DNA of 64,000 bases from Streptomyces sp. MspMP-M5 (GCF_000373585.1 NZ_KB891866.1:1-64000); one strand, 5' to 3'. Counted from the first letter of the stretch, positions 33,785-42,990 are shown. Numbers and translations: made by a program. The notes: generated from the letters alone by a model not told the origin.

Positions 33785-35599
33785 ATGGCCGGAACCGCAC
33801 CCCTCACCGACCGCCGTCGATTCCTCCTCAGCTCCGGTGCCGCCGTCGCAGCGGCCGGCGCCGCCTACGCACTCCCGGGCCCACGCGGCGGCAACCCGCC
33901 CGCGCTCGCCCGCCCCGCGGCGGCCGACACCGGCGCGCTCCCCGCCCGCCCCGCCGTGGGGCGGGCCGCACCGTACGGCGCCACCACGCTCCAGACCACC
34001 GCCCGGCTCACCGGCAGCGGAGGCTACCGACACCTCACCTCCGGCCCCGGATGGCCCCTGGTCGTCCGGGGTGAACTCGCCACCGCCCGCGGCGGACGCG
34101 AGGACCGCCGGACGGCGCTGGCCTGCTTCGTCCAGCTCACCGACCTGCATGTCGCCGACGTCCAGAGCCCGTTGCGGACCGAGTACCTGCGCGCCGGATC
34201 GCCCGGGTCGTGGCGCGGCCAGGAGGCGCTGTCGGTCGCCGGCGCGGTCTCATTGGTCGAGCAGGTCAACGCGCTCGGCGCCGGTCCCCACACCAGCCGG
34301 CCCCCGGCCTTCGTGATGTCGACCGGCGACAACATCGACAACCACTCGATGGTGGAACTGGAGTGGTTCCTGACGCTGATGAGCGGCGGCCGGATCACTC
34401 CCAACACCGGCGACCCGGCCGCGTACGAGGGGGTGCAGAACTGCGGCCTCCCGCTGTACTGGCACCCCGACACCGGCCTGCGCGACCAGGACAAACTGCG
34501 CGGAATGCCACGGATTCCCGGCTACCTGGAGGCCGCGATACGCCCCGTCACCAGCCCGGGCCTGCATATCCCCTGGTACTCGACACCGGGCAACCACGAC
34601 GACCTGCCGGGCGGTTGCCTGGCTCCGCAGGACCCCTTCCTGAGCGACTACATCACCGGGGCGCGCAAGCTGTTCTCCGTACCGGACGCCGATGTGGCCG
34701 CCTTCGCCAAGGTGCTGGACTCCGGCGACGACCCCAAGAGCACCGTCCTGAAGGAGATCCTGCACAGCAACGCACGCCGGGCCCGGAGCGTCACCCCCGA
34801 CCCGCGCCGCCGCCTGGCCACCCCGCACGACTACCTCAGGGCGCACCTCGACCCGGCCTACGCCGGCGCGGGCCCGGTCGGCCACGGCTACACCGAGAAC
34901 AACCTGGACGGCGAGCGGATGTACTACACCTTCCCCATCGCGGACGGCGTCCTCGGTATCAGCATCGATACCACCTACCGCAGCGGCCACTACGAGGGCT
35001 CGCTCGGGACCGAGCAACTCCGGTGGCTGGAGCAGACGTTGGCCGCCCACAGTGCGCGCCACTACGACGCCGACGGGCGCCCGGTGCGCAACGCCTCCGC
35101 CGACGACGCCCACCTCCTCGTCTTCAGCCACCACCACAGCCCCAGCATGACCAGGCGCCCCGACGCGGCCCGCACCGACGAGGTCCGGCACGACGGCGCG
35201 GAGGTGATCGCCCTGCTGAGCCGCTTCCCGAACGTCGTCGCCTGGATCAACGGGCACAGTCACATCAACCGCATCACCCCGCACGCCCACCCGACCCCGG
35301 CCCGCTCCTTCTGGGAGGTCAACACCGCCTCCCACGTGGACTACCCCCAGCACGCCCGGCTCCTCGAACTCGTCGACAACCAGGACGGCACCCTGTCGCT
35401 GTTCACCACGCTGGTGGAGTCCGCCGCCCCGCACCGGGCGGACTTCCACGACCTCTCCGCGGTCGGCCTCGCCTCCCTCTACCGCGAACTCGCCTACAAC
35501 GCACCCGGCCTCGCCGCCAGGACAGGCAGCGGCGCCTACGAGGAGATGGCCGGCAGACCGGCGGACCGCAACACCGAACTCCTGGTCCGGCGGGCGTAG
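33785..35599 (+). CDS. Tat-exported metallophosphoesterase (TIGR03767-like)
   Basis: 604 residues from an ATG after GGAGG (6-base gap). Twin-arginine signal (DRRRFLLSSGAAVAAAGAA). All calcineurin-like metal motifs are intact: FVQLTDLHVADVQ, VMSTGDNIDN, YSTPGNHDD, LLVFSHHHSP and WINGHSHINR. Length and the long insert between GDN and GNHD fit the TIGR03767 phosphoesterase family. It hydrolyses phosphate mono- or diesters outside the membrane; substrate unknown. It follows MarR by about 150 bases and is probably separately transcribed. Confidence 0.85.
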   Translation: MAGTAPLTDRRRFLLSSGAAVAAAGAAYALPGPRGGNPPALARPAAADTGALPARPAVGRAAPYGATTLQTTARLTGSGGYRHLTSGPGWPLVVRGELATARGGREDRRTALACFVQLTDLHVADVQSPLRTEYLRAGSPGSWRGQEALSVAGAVSLVEQVNALGAGPHTSRPPAFVMSTGDNIDNHSMVELEWFLTLMSGGRITPNTGDPAAYEGVQNCGLPLYWHPDTGLRDQDKLRGMPRIPGYLEAAIRPVTSPGLHIPWYSTPGNHDDLPGGCLAPQDPFLSDYITGARKLFSVPDADVAAFAKVLDSGDDPKSTVLKEILHSNARRARSVTPDPRRRLATPHDYLRAHLDPAYAGAGPVGHGYTENNLDGERMYYTFPIADGVLGISIDTTYRSGHYEGSLGTEQLRWLEQTLAAHSARHYDADGRPVRNASADDAHLLVFSHHHSPSMTRRPDAARTDEVRHDGAEVIALLSRFPNVVAWINGHSHINRITPHAHPTPARSFWEVNTASHVDYPQHARLLELVDNQDGTLSLFTTLVESAAPHRADFHDLSAVGLASLYRELAYNAPGLAARTGSGAYEEMAGRPADRNTELLVRRA

Positions 35600-35652
35600 C
35601 GATCCCCGGAGCCTCGGGGAGCTGTCGCGGGGCCGGGCCGTAAGGTGGGCCA

Positions 35653-36408
35653 ATGCCAGATCCGACACCCCCCACCACCTCCGCGGCTCCGGCTGCCGCC
35701 AGCGAGACCACGGCCCCGGCCGGCCTGCCCCAGGCGGCGGCCGTCCCCGCACTCTCCGTCGCCGAGGGCCGCCGCCCCGTCGCGGCGGCCTTCCGCGCGC
35801 TCGCGGCCCTGACCGGCGTCACGGGCATCGCCCTGGACATCACCGCCTCCCAGGACCTGGGCCGGCTCTTCAGCTACTTCACGATCCAGTCCAACATCCT
35901 GCTGGTCGTCGTCTTCGCCTGGTCCGCCGGCCGCGCCTGGACCGGGCGCCCCGCCCTCTCCCCGCGCATCACCGGCGCAGCACTGCTCTACATCTGCATC
36001 ACCGGGCTCGTCTTCCACTTCGTCCTGTCGAACGACTCCAGCGGCTTCGCCATGACCAGCCACCGCACCCCCCTCGAAACGGCGGCCAGTCAGCTCCTCC
36101 ACACCGCGACCCCCCTCGCCGCCGTCCTCGACTGGCTCGTCCTCACGGCCCCCGGCGGCTACCCGCTCAGATATGCCTGGCAGTGGCTCGGGTACCCCAT
36201 CCTCTACCTCCCCTTCGCCCTCATCCGCGGCGCCCTGCTCGCCCCCGGCACCGAGGGCCGCTACCCCTACCCCTTCCTCGACGTCGACCTCCACGGCTAC
36301 GCGGGCATCGCCACCAACGCCGTCGTCTTCGCCCTGGCCTTCTACGGCCTGTCCCTCGCCCTCGTCCTCCTCGACCGCATACGTCCCCGCCTGCGCGGGC
36401 GGACCTGA
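35653..36408 (+). CDS. Pr6Pr-family membrane protein
   Basis: 251 residues: a 45-residue Ala/Pro-rich cytoplasmic start, then six hydrophobic helices. Diagnostic segments are LFSYFTIQSNILLVVVFAW, LHTATPLAAVLDWLVL and YPYPFLDVDLHGYAGIATNAVVFALAF, typical of the Pr6Pr (FAR-17a/AIG1-like) family. Eukaryotic relatives hydrolyse fatty acid esters of hydroxy fatty acids; the bacterial role is unknown. TAAGGT 6 bases upstream and no ribosome binding site suggest a leaderless message. It starts 53 bases after the phosphoesterase. Confidence 0.82.
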   Translation: MPDPTPPTTSAAPAAASETTAPAGLPQAAAVPALSVAEGRRPVAAAFRALAALTGVTGIALDITASQDLGRLFSYFTIQSNILLVVVFAWSAGRAWTGRPALSPRITGAALLYICITGLVFHFVLSNDSSGFAMTSHRTPLETAASQLLHTATPLAAVLDWLVLTAPGGYPLRYAWQWLGYPILYLPFALIRGALLAPGTEGRYPYPFLDVDLHGYAGIATNAVVFALAFYGLSLALVLLDRIRPRLRGRT

Positions 36409-36507
36409 GCCGGACCAGGGGCCGGCCAGGAGACCGGCGGATGTCGCCGTTGCCGGGCCGCGGTTCGCCGGTACGACGGTGGTGGGGATCTGAGTCCGAC
36501 AGGGCAG

Positions 36508-37305
36508 CTACAACACCTCACCCTCGATCTCCCGGTACGCCTCCTCCAGCGCGTCGATGACCGGGTGGGAGGCGGGTAGCTCGACGCCGTCGACGGCCGT
36601 GACGGCGCGGACGCCGATCGCCGCGTTGGTGGCGAAGGCGGCCTGCATGTGCGACAGACCGGTCAGCCGGACCGGCCGCATGTCGTGATCGACGGACCCT
36701 TTCAGGAGTTCCCTCGTCACCCCGGCCAGACAGTCGGCGTCGGGCCAGACGACCCGGGCTCCGTCGAAGAAGCCGACGTTCCAGGTGCCGCCCTCCGAGA
36801 CGACACCGTCGTGATCCACGAAGAGGGCGTCGTCGAACCCGCCCAGCTGCGCCTGGCGCCGGTGATGGAGACTGGCGAAGAGACCGACGCTCTTCACGCT
36901 CGGGACGTCACGTACGTAGCGGACGGACCGCACCCTGAGCGGCGGGACCGGAAGCGCCCCGGCCGGCCATGCGGTCACCAGCACCTGCGGGTCGTCGGCC
37001 GTGCTCGGGTGGCCGAGATCGAGGTGCGGGTCGAAGACCGTGACGCGGATCACGGTCGTTCCGGTGGCGGGAGCGGCCCGGCGGGCCAGCTCCCGCACGC
37101 GCTCCACGTCGAGGTCGGCGGCGAACAGCGTCCGGCAGTCCCGCCGCAGCCGGTTCAGGTGCAAGGACAGACCGCGTACGCGTCCGTCGTCGACCCGCAT
37201 GGTCGTGAAGTGGCCGTAGTTGGTCAGCGCCAGCGCCCGGAGCTGAGCCGACCCGACCGGTTCTCCGTTGAGTTCGCCACCGAATTCTCCGTCGCGTTCT
37301 GTCAT
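36508..37305 (-). CDS. Class IV PLP-dependent aminotransferase/lyase
   Basis: 265 residues of fold-type IV PLP enzyme (branched-chain aminotransferase, D-amino acid aminotransferase and aminodeoxychorismate lyase family). Visible: LSLHLNRLRRDCRTLF near the start, the PLP lysine most likely in VPSVKSVGLF, and the phosphate-binding EGGTWNVGFFDGARVVWP region followed by CLAGVTRELL. The small size and lack of partner pab genes leave lyase versus aminotransferase open. It converges with the Pr6Pr gene and is divergent from the response regulator, sharing a short promoter region. Confidence 0.8.
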   Translation of the reverse strand: MTERDGEFGGELNGEPVGSAQLRALALTNYGHFTTMRVDDGRVRGLSLHLNRLRRDCRTLFAADLDVERVRELARRAAPATGTTVIRVTVFDPHLDLGHPSTADDPQVLVTAWPAGALPVPPLRVRSVRYVRDVPSVKSVGLFASLHHRRQAQLGGFDDALFVDHDGVVSEGGTWNVGFFDGARVVWPDADCLAGVTRELLKGSVDHDMRPVRLTGLSHMQAAFATNAAIGVRAVTAVDGVELPASHPVIDALEEAYREIEGEVL

Positions 37306-37404
37306 GCGGCCAGCCTGCCATCCGGGGGCTCCCCTTCGGCGGTATACCGGCTGTGGCTAACGGCTCCGGCTCCGGCTCCGGCTACGGCTCCGGGCCCGGA
37401 GCCC

Positions 37405-37410
37405 GATAAT
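37405..37410 (+). promoter_or_regulatory. -10 hexamer GATAAT before the response regulator
   Basis: GATAAT, then 6 bases, then the GTG at 37417 with no ribosome binding site: a likely leaderless start. GGCTCC hexamer repeats lie just upstream (about 37362-37390). Confidence 0.5.
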
Positions 37411-37416
37411 GGCGTT

Positions 37417-38082
37417 GTGATCAAAAGGAACCTGCGCGTCGTACTCGCCGAGGACTCCGTCGTGCTGCGTGACGGGATGGTCGAGCTGCTCGGTGCCCGT
37501 GGATGCGAGGTGGTCGCCACCGCCGGGACGGGGCCCGAGCTGCTCGCCGCGGTGGCCGAGCACCTGCCGGACGTCGCCGTGGTGGACATCCGGATGCCGC
37601 CCACCCACACCGACGAGGGCATCCGCGCCGCCGTCGAGATCCGGGCGAGGACACCGGAGGTCGGCATCCTGGTCTTCTCCCAGCACGTCGAGACCGCCTG
37701 GGCGTCCCGGCTGCTGGCGGACGGCGCGGGCGGCGTCGGGTACCTGCTGAAGGAACGCGTCGCCCGCACCTCCGAGTTCGTGGACGCGCTGCACCGCGTC
37801 GCCGACGGGGGCACGGCGCTCGACCCGGAGGTGGTCACCCAGCTGATGCGTGGCGGACAGCGCAGCCGGGTGGACACCTTGACGCCGCGCGAGCGCGAGG
37901 TGCTGGAGCTGATGGCCCAGGGCCACTCCAACCGCTCCATCGCCGCGCTGCTGGTGGTGTCGGAGCGGGCGGTGGAGAAGCATGTCGCCGCCGTCTTCAC
38001 CAAGTTCGACCTGCGAGCGACGGAAACCGACAACCGGCGGGTGAAGGCCGTCCTGGCCTATCTGGCGGAGAGTGGGCGGTAG
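37417..38082 (+). CDS. NarL/LuxR-type response regulator
   Basis: 221 residues. Receiver domain 7-125 with the acidic pair E12-D13, phosphoacceptor Asp57 in VVDIRMPP, and the switch Lys in YLLKERV. LuxR HTH at about 150-210: TPREREVLELMAQGHSNRSIAALLVVSERAVEKHVAAVFTKF. It converges with a histidine kinase gene 31 bases away, an unusual orientation, since partner genes normally form an operon; they are still the obvious cognate pair because the kinase is of the HisKA_3 type that pairs with NarL regulators. Likely controls the kinase-ABC operon. Confidence 0.9.
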   Translation: MIKRNLRVVLAEDSVVLRDGMVELLGARGCEVVATAGTGPELLAAVAEHLPDVAVVDIRMPPTHTDEGIRAAVEIRARTPEVGILVFSQHVETAWASRLLADGAGGVGYLLKERVARTSEFVDALHRVADGGTALDPEVVTQLMRGGQRSRVDTLTPREREVLELMAQGHSNRSIAALLVVSERAVEKHVAAVFTKFDLRATETDNRRVKAVLAYLAESGR

Positions 38083-38113
38083 GGCCAGGGAGGGGGAGCG
38101 TGGGCTCGCGCCG

Positions 38114-39352
38114 TCACAGACGCGTCGGTAGCTCGGCGGTGATCATGGTGGGGCCTCCGGGGGGACTGTCGACCTTCAGGACGCCGTCGACCGCCGCCAG
38201 TCGCTCGGCCAGACCGGTCAGGCCGGTGCCGGTGCCGAGGGCCGCGCCGCCGCGGCCGTCGTCCCGTATGGTCAGGCGAATGCGGTCGTCGGTCGCGCTC
38301 GCCGTGAGTTCGGCCGAGCGGGCGCCGCTGTGCTTGGCGACGTTCGTGAGCAACTCGGCGGCGCAGAAGTAGAGGGCCCGTTCGACCACGGGGTCCGGGC
38401 GTTCCGGCAGGTCCAGGCGGACGGTGACCGGTACCGGCGAGGTGGCGGTGAGCCCGGGCAACGCCTCGCCCAGGCCGCCGTCCAGCGCCACCGGGTGGAT
38501 GCCCCGGGTGAGTCGCCGCAGTTCGGCGATGGCGTCGTCGGTCTGGCCACGGGCACGCTCCACCAGGGTGCGCAGCCGCCCGGTGTCCGGCTCGGCGTCG
38601 GGAGCGAGCGCGTCGTCGGTCAGCGAGAGGGTGATGGCCAGGGCGACCAGCCGGGCCTGGGTGCCGTCGTGCAGATCGCGTTCCAGGCGGCGGAGCTGGT
38701 CGGTGTTCTCCGCGAGCAGGGTGGCGCGTGCGGCCTCCAGCTCCCGGACACGCTGTTGGGCACGGGCCGGGCCGAGCAGCAGCCGGGCGAGCCCTCGGTT
38801 CGCCGCGGTCAGCGCGCGGATCGAGCCAGGCACTGCGAACAGGACAACCAGGCCCGGCACAACAGAGGCGGCATCCAGCCAACCGGCGGGCCGCGGCCCC
38901 GGTTCCAGCAGCCGGATCCAGAGCGGAAAGCCGATCAGCCAGCCGCACCCCAGGGGAAGTACCACGGCGGCGACGAAGCCGAGGACGCCGAGTGGCAACC
39001 GCAGCACCAGATAGAGCAGCGTCCGCCAGGCGACGGGGTCGGTCAGCACGACACGGCCACGGGCGACCAGGCCCGCCGGGCGGGGCAGCCTGGCCGGCGC
39101 CTCGATGCGTTCGCCGAGCAGCCGGCCGACCAGTCGCCGGTGCAGCGTGCCGGCACCACGCGCGCCCAGCAGCGCGACGACCACGAACGGCAGGCCGAAC
39201 ACGGTGAGTGAGAGCAGCGCGCCCGCATACAGGACGGCGAGGGCGTAGCCGCCGCCGAGCAGCGCGAGCGGCAGTCCGACGACGGCGAAGATCCATTCGC
39301 CGGATCGGAGGTCGCCGGCCGTCCCACCGCTGCTCCGTTCAGTCACGGCCAC
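38114..39352 (-). CDS. HisKA_3-type sensor histidine kinase
   Basis: 412 residues. N-terminal sensor of four hydrophobic helices in the PF13796-like arrangement (GLPLALLGGGYALAVLYAG, LTDPVAWRTLLYLVLRLPLG, CGWLIGFPLWIRLLEPG), a fifth hydrophobic stretch, then the H-box ERDLHDGTQARLVALA and HATPase with ELLTNVAKHSGA (N-box) and DDGRGG. It autophosphorylates the H-box His and passes phosphate to a NarL-type regulator, presumably the product of 37417-38082. Last gene of the minus-strand unit ATPase-permease-kinase; its start overlaps the permease end by 14 bases, so expression is coupled. Confidence 0.9.
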   Translation of the reverse strand: MAVTERSSGGTAGDLRSGEWIFAVVGLPLALLGGGYALAVLYAGALLSLTVFGLPFVVVALLGARGAGTLHRRLVGRLLGERIEAPARLPRPAGLVARGRVVLTDPVAWRTLLYLVLRLPLGVLGFVAAVVLPLGCGWLIGFPLWIRLLEPGPRPAGWLDAASVVPGLVVLFAVPGSIRALTAANRGLARLLLGPARAQQRVRELEAARATLLAENTDQLRRLERDLHDGTQARLVALAITLSLTDDALAPDAEPDTGRLRTLVERARGQTDDAIAELRRLTRGIHPVALDGGLGEALPGLTATSPVPVTVRLDLPERPDPVVERALYFCAAELLTNVAKHSGARSAELTASATDDRIRLTIRDDGRGGAALGTGTGLTGLAERLAAVDGVLKVDSPPGGPTMITAELPTRL

Positions 39353-40772
39353 CGCCCACCACCTCCGTCGCCGGGCCGCGAACCGTCCGCAGGCCCGTGC
39401 CCAGGATGCCCGGGATCGTCAGCGCCGCCGCGCCGGCGACGATCCACCCGCACGCGGCCGCCGGGACGGCCGGCACCGCCGAGCCGGTCACCGCCGTGCT
39501 GAACGCCGCCGACGCGGCGCCTGCGACGGCGGCGCCGAGCAGGACACCCACCGCCGTCGTCAGCACCGCCTCCGCGGTCAGCATCCGCAGCAGCTGCGCC
39601 CGGGTCGCGCCGACCAGCCGCAGTAGCGCGAACTCGCGGCGCCGGTCGGCGGTCACGGCGACCAGGGTGTTGACGGTGGAGACAGCGGCGAAGCAGACCA
39701 GCAGCGCCAACTCGGCCTGCCGCAGCCAGACATCCGTGCCGGACGTGACACCGGTCGCTGTTGCCGTGCCTGTGCCCGTACCTGCGCCCGTGGCCATGGC
39801 CGTGGCTGTCGCTGTCACGCTCGCGGCGTACTCGGCGGTCCGTGTCATGATCGACATGGTGCCCGACAAGCCCACGAGCAGCGCGACCGGCACCACGGCG
39901 GACGACAGCCGCCGCGCGTATCCGCGCAGGTTGGCGTCGGCCAGCCACCCCGTACCGGGTGCCAGCGCCCGTACCGGCGCGCCTAGGACCACCGCCAGGA
40001 CGCGCGCCGCGAGCGGCCCCGCCAGCGCGACCGCGACCAGCAGCACCAACGCACCGAACAACGCCGCCTGCCCCGCCTTGTCCAACTGCTCCGCCGGCCG
40101 GGTCGCGGCCAGTCGCAGCAGCAGACCGCCGCCCACCAGCGCGCCGATTCCGACGAGCAGGCGAAGCGCGCCCGTCCGCCCGTGTTCGGTCGCGCTCGCC
40201 GTGAGGGCAGCTGCGGGCGCGATCCGGGAGATCCGCCGGGCCGCGACGGCCGAGGCCGCCAGACCTACGACGAGCGCGACGGCCAACGCGACCAGCATCG
40301 GCACCGGCGTCCCCGGCACCCGCACGCCAGGCGCCGCCATCCCTCGCCGCTGCAACTCCGCGAGGAAGCCACGGGCCGCCATCGCGCCAACCACCCAGCC
40401 AGGCGCAGCCACCAGCAACGCGGTCGCGACGACCTGGCCACGCACCAGCCGCCGCGCCTGCCGGGGCGTCGCCGCGACGGTGCGCAGCAGCGCCAGCTCA
40501 CGGTGCTGCTGACGGAGCGCAAAGCCCAACGCGTTGACCACGACGAAGAGCGCGACCAGCACGGCGATCTCGGCGAAGGCACCGGCGATCACCATCAGGC
40601 CGGGCCCGGCGGGCGCCTTCCGGGCGTCCGTGGGGGCGCCGACCTCGGCGGCGACGAGCGAGCCGAACAGCGTCACGGTGGCGATGGCGAGGAAGAGCGC
40701 GGCCGCCAGGCCGACGAAGGCCGCCGGCCGCCGACGCAGCTGCCCGAGGGCGATCGAAGCCATCGCACTCAC
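39339..40772 (-). CDS. FtsX-type ABC transporter permease
   Basis: 477 residues with about ten hydrophobic helices in two FtsX halves. Conserved segments ELALLRTVAATPRQARRLV and EFALLRLVGATRAQLLRML are the cytoplasmic coupling motifs of MacB/LolCDE-like permeases. A low-complexity Ala/Thr/Gly insert (about residues 325-350, ATATAMATGAGTGTGTATAT) has expanded from a short DNA repeat. Translationally coupled to the ATPase upstream (ATGA overlap) and the kinase downstream. Such exporters often handle antimicrobial peptides or lipids, and the linked two-component system suggests an inducible resistance module. Confidence 0.88.
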   Translation of the reverse strand: MSAMASIALGQLRRRPAAFVGLAAALFLAIATVTLFGSLVAAEVGAPTDARKAPAGPGLMVIAGAFAEIAVLVALFVVVNALGFALRQQHRELALLRTVAATPRQARRLVRGQVVATALLVAAPGWVVGAMAARGFLAELQRRGMAAPGVRVPGTPVPMLVALAVALVVGLAASAVAARRISRIAPAAALTASATEHGRTGALRLLVGIGALVGGGLLLRLAATRPAEQLDKAGQAALFGALVLLVAVALAGPLAARVLAVVLGAPVRALAPGTGWLADANLRGYARRLSSAVVPVALLVGLSGTMSIMTRTAEYAASVTATATAMATGAGTGTGTATATGVTSGTDVWLRQAELALLVCFAAVSTVNTLVAVTADRRREFALLRLVGATRAQLLRMLTAEAVLTTAVGVLLGAAVAGAASAAFSTAVTGSAVPAVPAAACGWIVAGAAALTIPGILGTGLRTVRGPATEVVGGGRD

Positions 40773-41521
40773 CCGCCCAGCCGGCTAAGACGGTCGCCGA
40801 CCTGGGCGGCGGTGGGCCGGTCCAGCTCGTCCACCACCAGGCCGTCGGCGAGCAGCAACACCCGGTCCGCGTAACCGGCGGCCACCGGGTCGTGGGTCAC
40901 CATCACACAGGTCTGCCGGTCCCGGTCCACCCCTGCGCGCAGCAGCGCGAGGATCTCGTGGCCGGTGGCCCGGTCGAGCGCGCCGGTCGGCTCGTCGGCG
41001 AACAGCACCTCAGGACGGGAGACCAGCGCCCGGGCGATCGCGACCCGCTGCTGCTGCCCACCGGACAACTGCCCGGGCCGGTGCCGCTCACGCCCGGCCA
41101 GTCCGACCTGGGCGAGCGCCTCCCGCACCCGCTCTCGGTCCGGCCGCTTTCCGGCCAACCGGCCCGGCAACTCGACGTTCTGCGCGACCGTCATCGCCGG
41201 CATCAGGTTGAACGCCTGGAAGACGAATCCCACCCGGCTGCGCCGCAGTTCGGCCAGGCGCCGTTCGGGCAGCCGGGACACCTCGGTGCCGCCCCACCAG
41301 ACCGAGCCCCGAGTGGGCCGGTCCATCCCCGCCAGGCAGTGCAGCAAGGTGGTCTTGCCGGAGCCGGACGGCCCCATCACGGCCGTGAACGTCCCGGACG
41401 CCAGGGCCACCGACACCCCGCGCAACGCCCGCACGGCGGCGGTTCCGCGCCCGTACTCCCGGTGCAGGTCCGCCGTCCGGGCGGCGGTTCCCAGCCCGAT
41501 ATCCCTCGTCATCTCAGCCAT
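40769..41521 (-). CDS. MacB-type ABC transporter ATPase
   Basis: 250 residues with Walker A GPSGSGKTT, Q-loop VFQAFNLMP, signature LSGGQQQRVAIARAL, Walker B VLFADEPTGALD and the H-loop VMVTHD. It powers the permease whose start overlaps its stop by 4 bases. First gene of the unit; GAGG near the start codon supports 41521. The next upstream region (41522-41898) must hold its promoter. Confidence 0.92.
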   Translation of the reverse strand: MAEMTRDIGLGTAARTADLHREYGRGTAAVRALRGVSVALASGTFTAVMGPSGSGKTTLLHCLAGMDRPTRGSVWWGGTEVSRLPERRLAELRRSRVGFVFQAFNLMPAMTVAQNVELPGRLAGKRPDRERVREALAQVGLAGRERHRPGQLSGGQQQRVAIARALVSRPEVLFADEPTGALDRATGHEILALLRAGVDRDRQTCVMVTHDPVAAGYADRVLLLADGLVVDELDRPTAAQVGDRLSRLGG

Positions 41522-41898
41522 GCCTTCATCCTCGGCGGGCGGGGCGCGGAGATCGATCGGGCCGCCCCCCGAATCCGGGGTTCGGAAAACCGCCCCGGTG
41601 GTGGGCGTGAGAGGGACTGGGGGCGGCTCGGACCGGACGGCTCAAAAGCGACGCTCACCAGCGCTCATTACCAACTCATGGTTGTGCCATGACCAATCCT
41701 TTTCCTAACCTGCTGGTGCGGAGGGCGCAGAAGTCGCCCGCCGCACGGGCCAGTTCAGGCATGACAAAGCCGGGGGCACGCTGCTCTGGCGTGCCCCCGG
41801 CTGATGCGGCCCGTGACGCATCGCACCGACCACCGGCTTTGGCAGGCAACGGGTCGGCCGCGACGCGCAGTCCACGCGACCACGCATCGGAGGGTACC
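41522..41898. other. Divergent promoter region with a strong hairpin
   Basis: 377 bases between the ABC operon and the isocitrate-lyase-like gene. It holds the perfect 14-bp hairpin at 41768-41802. A plus-strand frame from 41689 runs into the next gene in phase, but its composition is poor and the GTG at 41899 has its own ribosome binding site. Confidence 0.5.
41768..41802 (+). terminator. Terminator-like hairpin in the leader of the next gene
   Basis: Perfect 14-base arms AGCCGGGGGCACGC / GCGTGCCCCCGGCT with a 7-base loop, about 97 bases before the start codon at 41899. No gene ends upstream on this strand, so it could be an attenuator in the leader or a barrier to antisense transcription. 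Confidence 0.7.
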
Positions 41899-42762
41899 GT
41901 GAACCACCCCAACCGATTAAGAGCCGCGATCCAGGCGGCCGGCACCACCCCGCTGATCGGCGTCTTCGACATGTTCTCCGCGTCCCTGGCGGCGCGTCAC
42001 TACGACGGGATGTTCATCTCGGGCTTCGGCTTCGCGGCGTCCCACTACGGTCTGCCGGACATCGGCTTCATCGCCTGGCCCGACATCGTCGCCTTCGTCC
42101 AGCGCCTCCGACTGGCCTTCCCCCGGCAGCATCTGCTGGTCGACATCGACGACGGCTACGTCGATCCGGAGACCGCCTGCCACGTCATCCAGCAGCTGGA
42201 GGCCGGCGGCGCCTCCGGGGTGATCCTGGAGGACCAGCAGCGGCCCCGGCGCTGCGGCCACGTCGACGGCAAGCGGGTACTGCCGCTGGACGAGTACCTC
42301 GCCAAGCTCGACCTGGTCCTGAGCTCCCGGCGGGACCTGGTCGTCGTCGCCCGCACCGACGCCACCGAGGAAGAGGAGATCCTGCGCCGCGCCAAGGCAC
42401 TGGCCGCCACCGACGCCGATGTCATCCTCGTGGACGGCGTCCGCAGCGTCGACTGGATCCACAAGGTGCGCCGCGTCATCGGTGACAAACCGCTGCTGTT
42501 CAACCAGATCGCGGGCGGCAAGTCGCCCCGGCTGTCACTGACCGAGCTGGAGCAGCTCGGTGTCGACGTTGCGATCTACAGCACGCCCTGCCTCTTCGCC
42601 GCCCAGACCGCCATCGACCAGGCACTGGCCCAGCTGAAGCAGGCCGACGGACGCCTGCCCGAGCACGTTCCGGGCGCCGTCGGCGTCAGCGAGTGCCTGG
42701 CACTGCTGGAGCAGAACATCAGCCGCCACCACGACCGGACCCCGGCCGAGGCCACGCACTGA
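41899..42762 (+). CDS. Isocitrate lyase/PEP mutase superfamily enzyme
   Basis: 287 residues of (beta/alpha)8 barrel. GVFDMFSASLAARHYDGMFISGFGFAASHYG, LLVDIDDGYVDP (metal-binding Asp pair), GVILEDQQRPRRCGHVDGK and VVARTDA follow the superfamily order. The RRCGH loop carries the Cys of isocitrate and methylisocitrate lyases, and so points to C-C lyase activity over phosphonomutase activity. Start GTG follows GGAGGG by 4 bases. No phosphonate or methylcitrate genes are adjacent, so substrate is open. A hairpin in its leader suggests attenuation. Confidence 0.82.
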   Translation: MNHPNRLRAAIQAAGTTPLIGVFDMFSASLAARHYDGMFISGFGFAASHYGLPDIGFIAWPDIVAFVQRLRLAFPRQHLLVDIDDGYVDPETACHVIQQLEAGGASGVILEDQQRPRRCGHVDGKRVLPLDEYLAKLDLVLSSRRDLVVVARTDATEEEEILRRAKALAATDADVILVDGVRSVDWIHKVRRVIGDKPLLFNQIAGGKSPRLSLTELEQLGVDVAIYSTPCLFAAQTAIDQALAQLKQADGRLPEHVPGAVGVSECLALLEQNISRHHDRTPAEATH

Positions 42763-42787
42763 CCCCCACCCAGCGCACCGCCACCAG

Positions 42788-42845
42788 CCCAGGCACCCCG
42801 ACGCGTACGGCCTGAGTCCCAGGCATCCGCTACGCGTACGGCCTG
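42788..42845. repeat. Imperfect tandem duplication, 30-31 bp period
   Basis: CCCAGGCACCCCG-ACGCGTACGGCCTG (42788-42814) and CCCAGGCATCCGCTACGCGTACGGCCTG (42818-42845); the segment ACGCGTACGGCCTG is identical in both. Lies after the lyase-like gene, upstream of the transporter. Confidence 0.7.
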
Positions 42846-42990
42846 TCCGGGGGCAGGGGGCCGCGCCGGCACATCCGGCAGATCTCGCACCACGACTTGC
42901 CGGCCGGCGCGGTCCCTTGTCCCACCCCCGATATCCTCCCCACCCGCCACAACCTCCCCGCCGCACACCGCTGCCCTCCCGGAGGAAACC

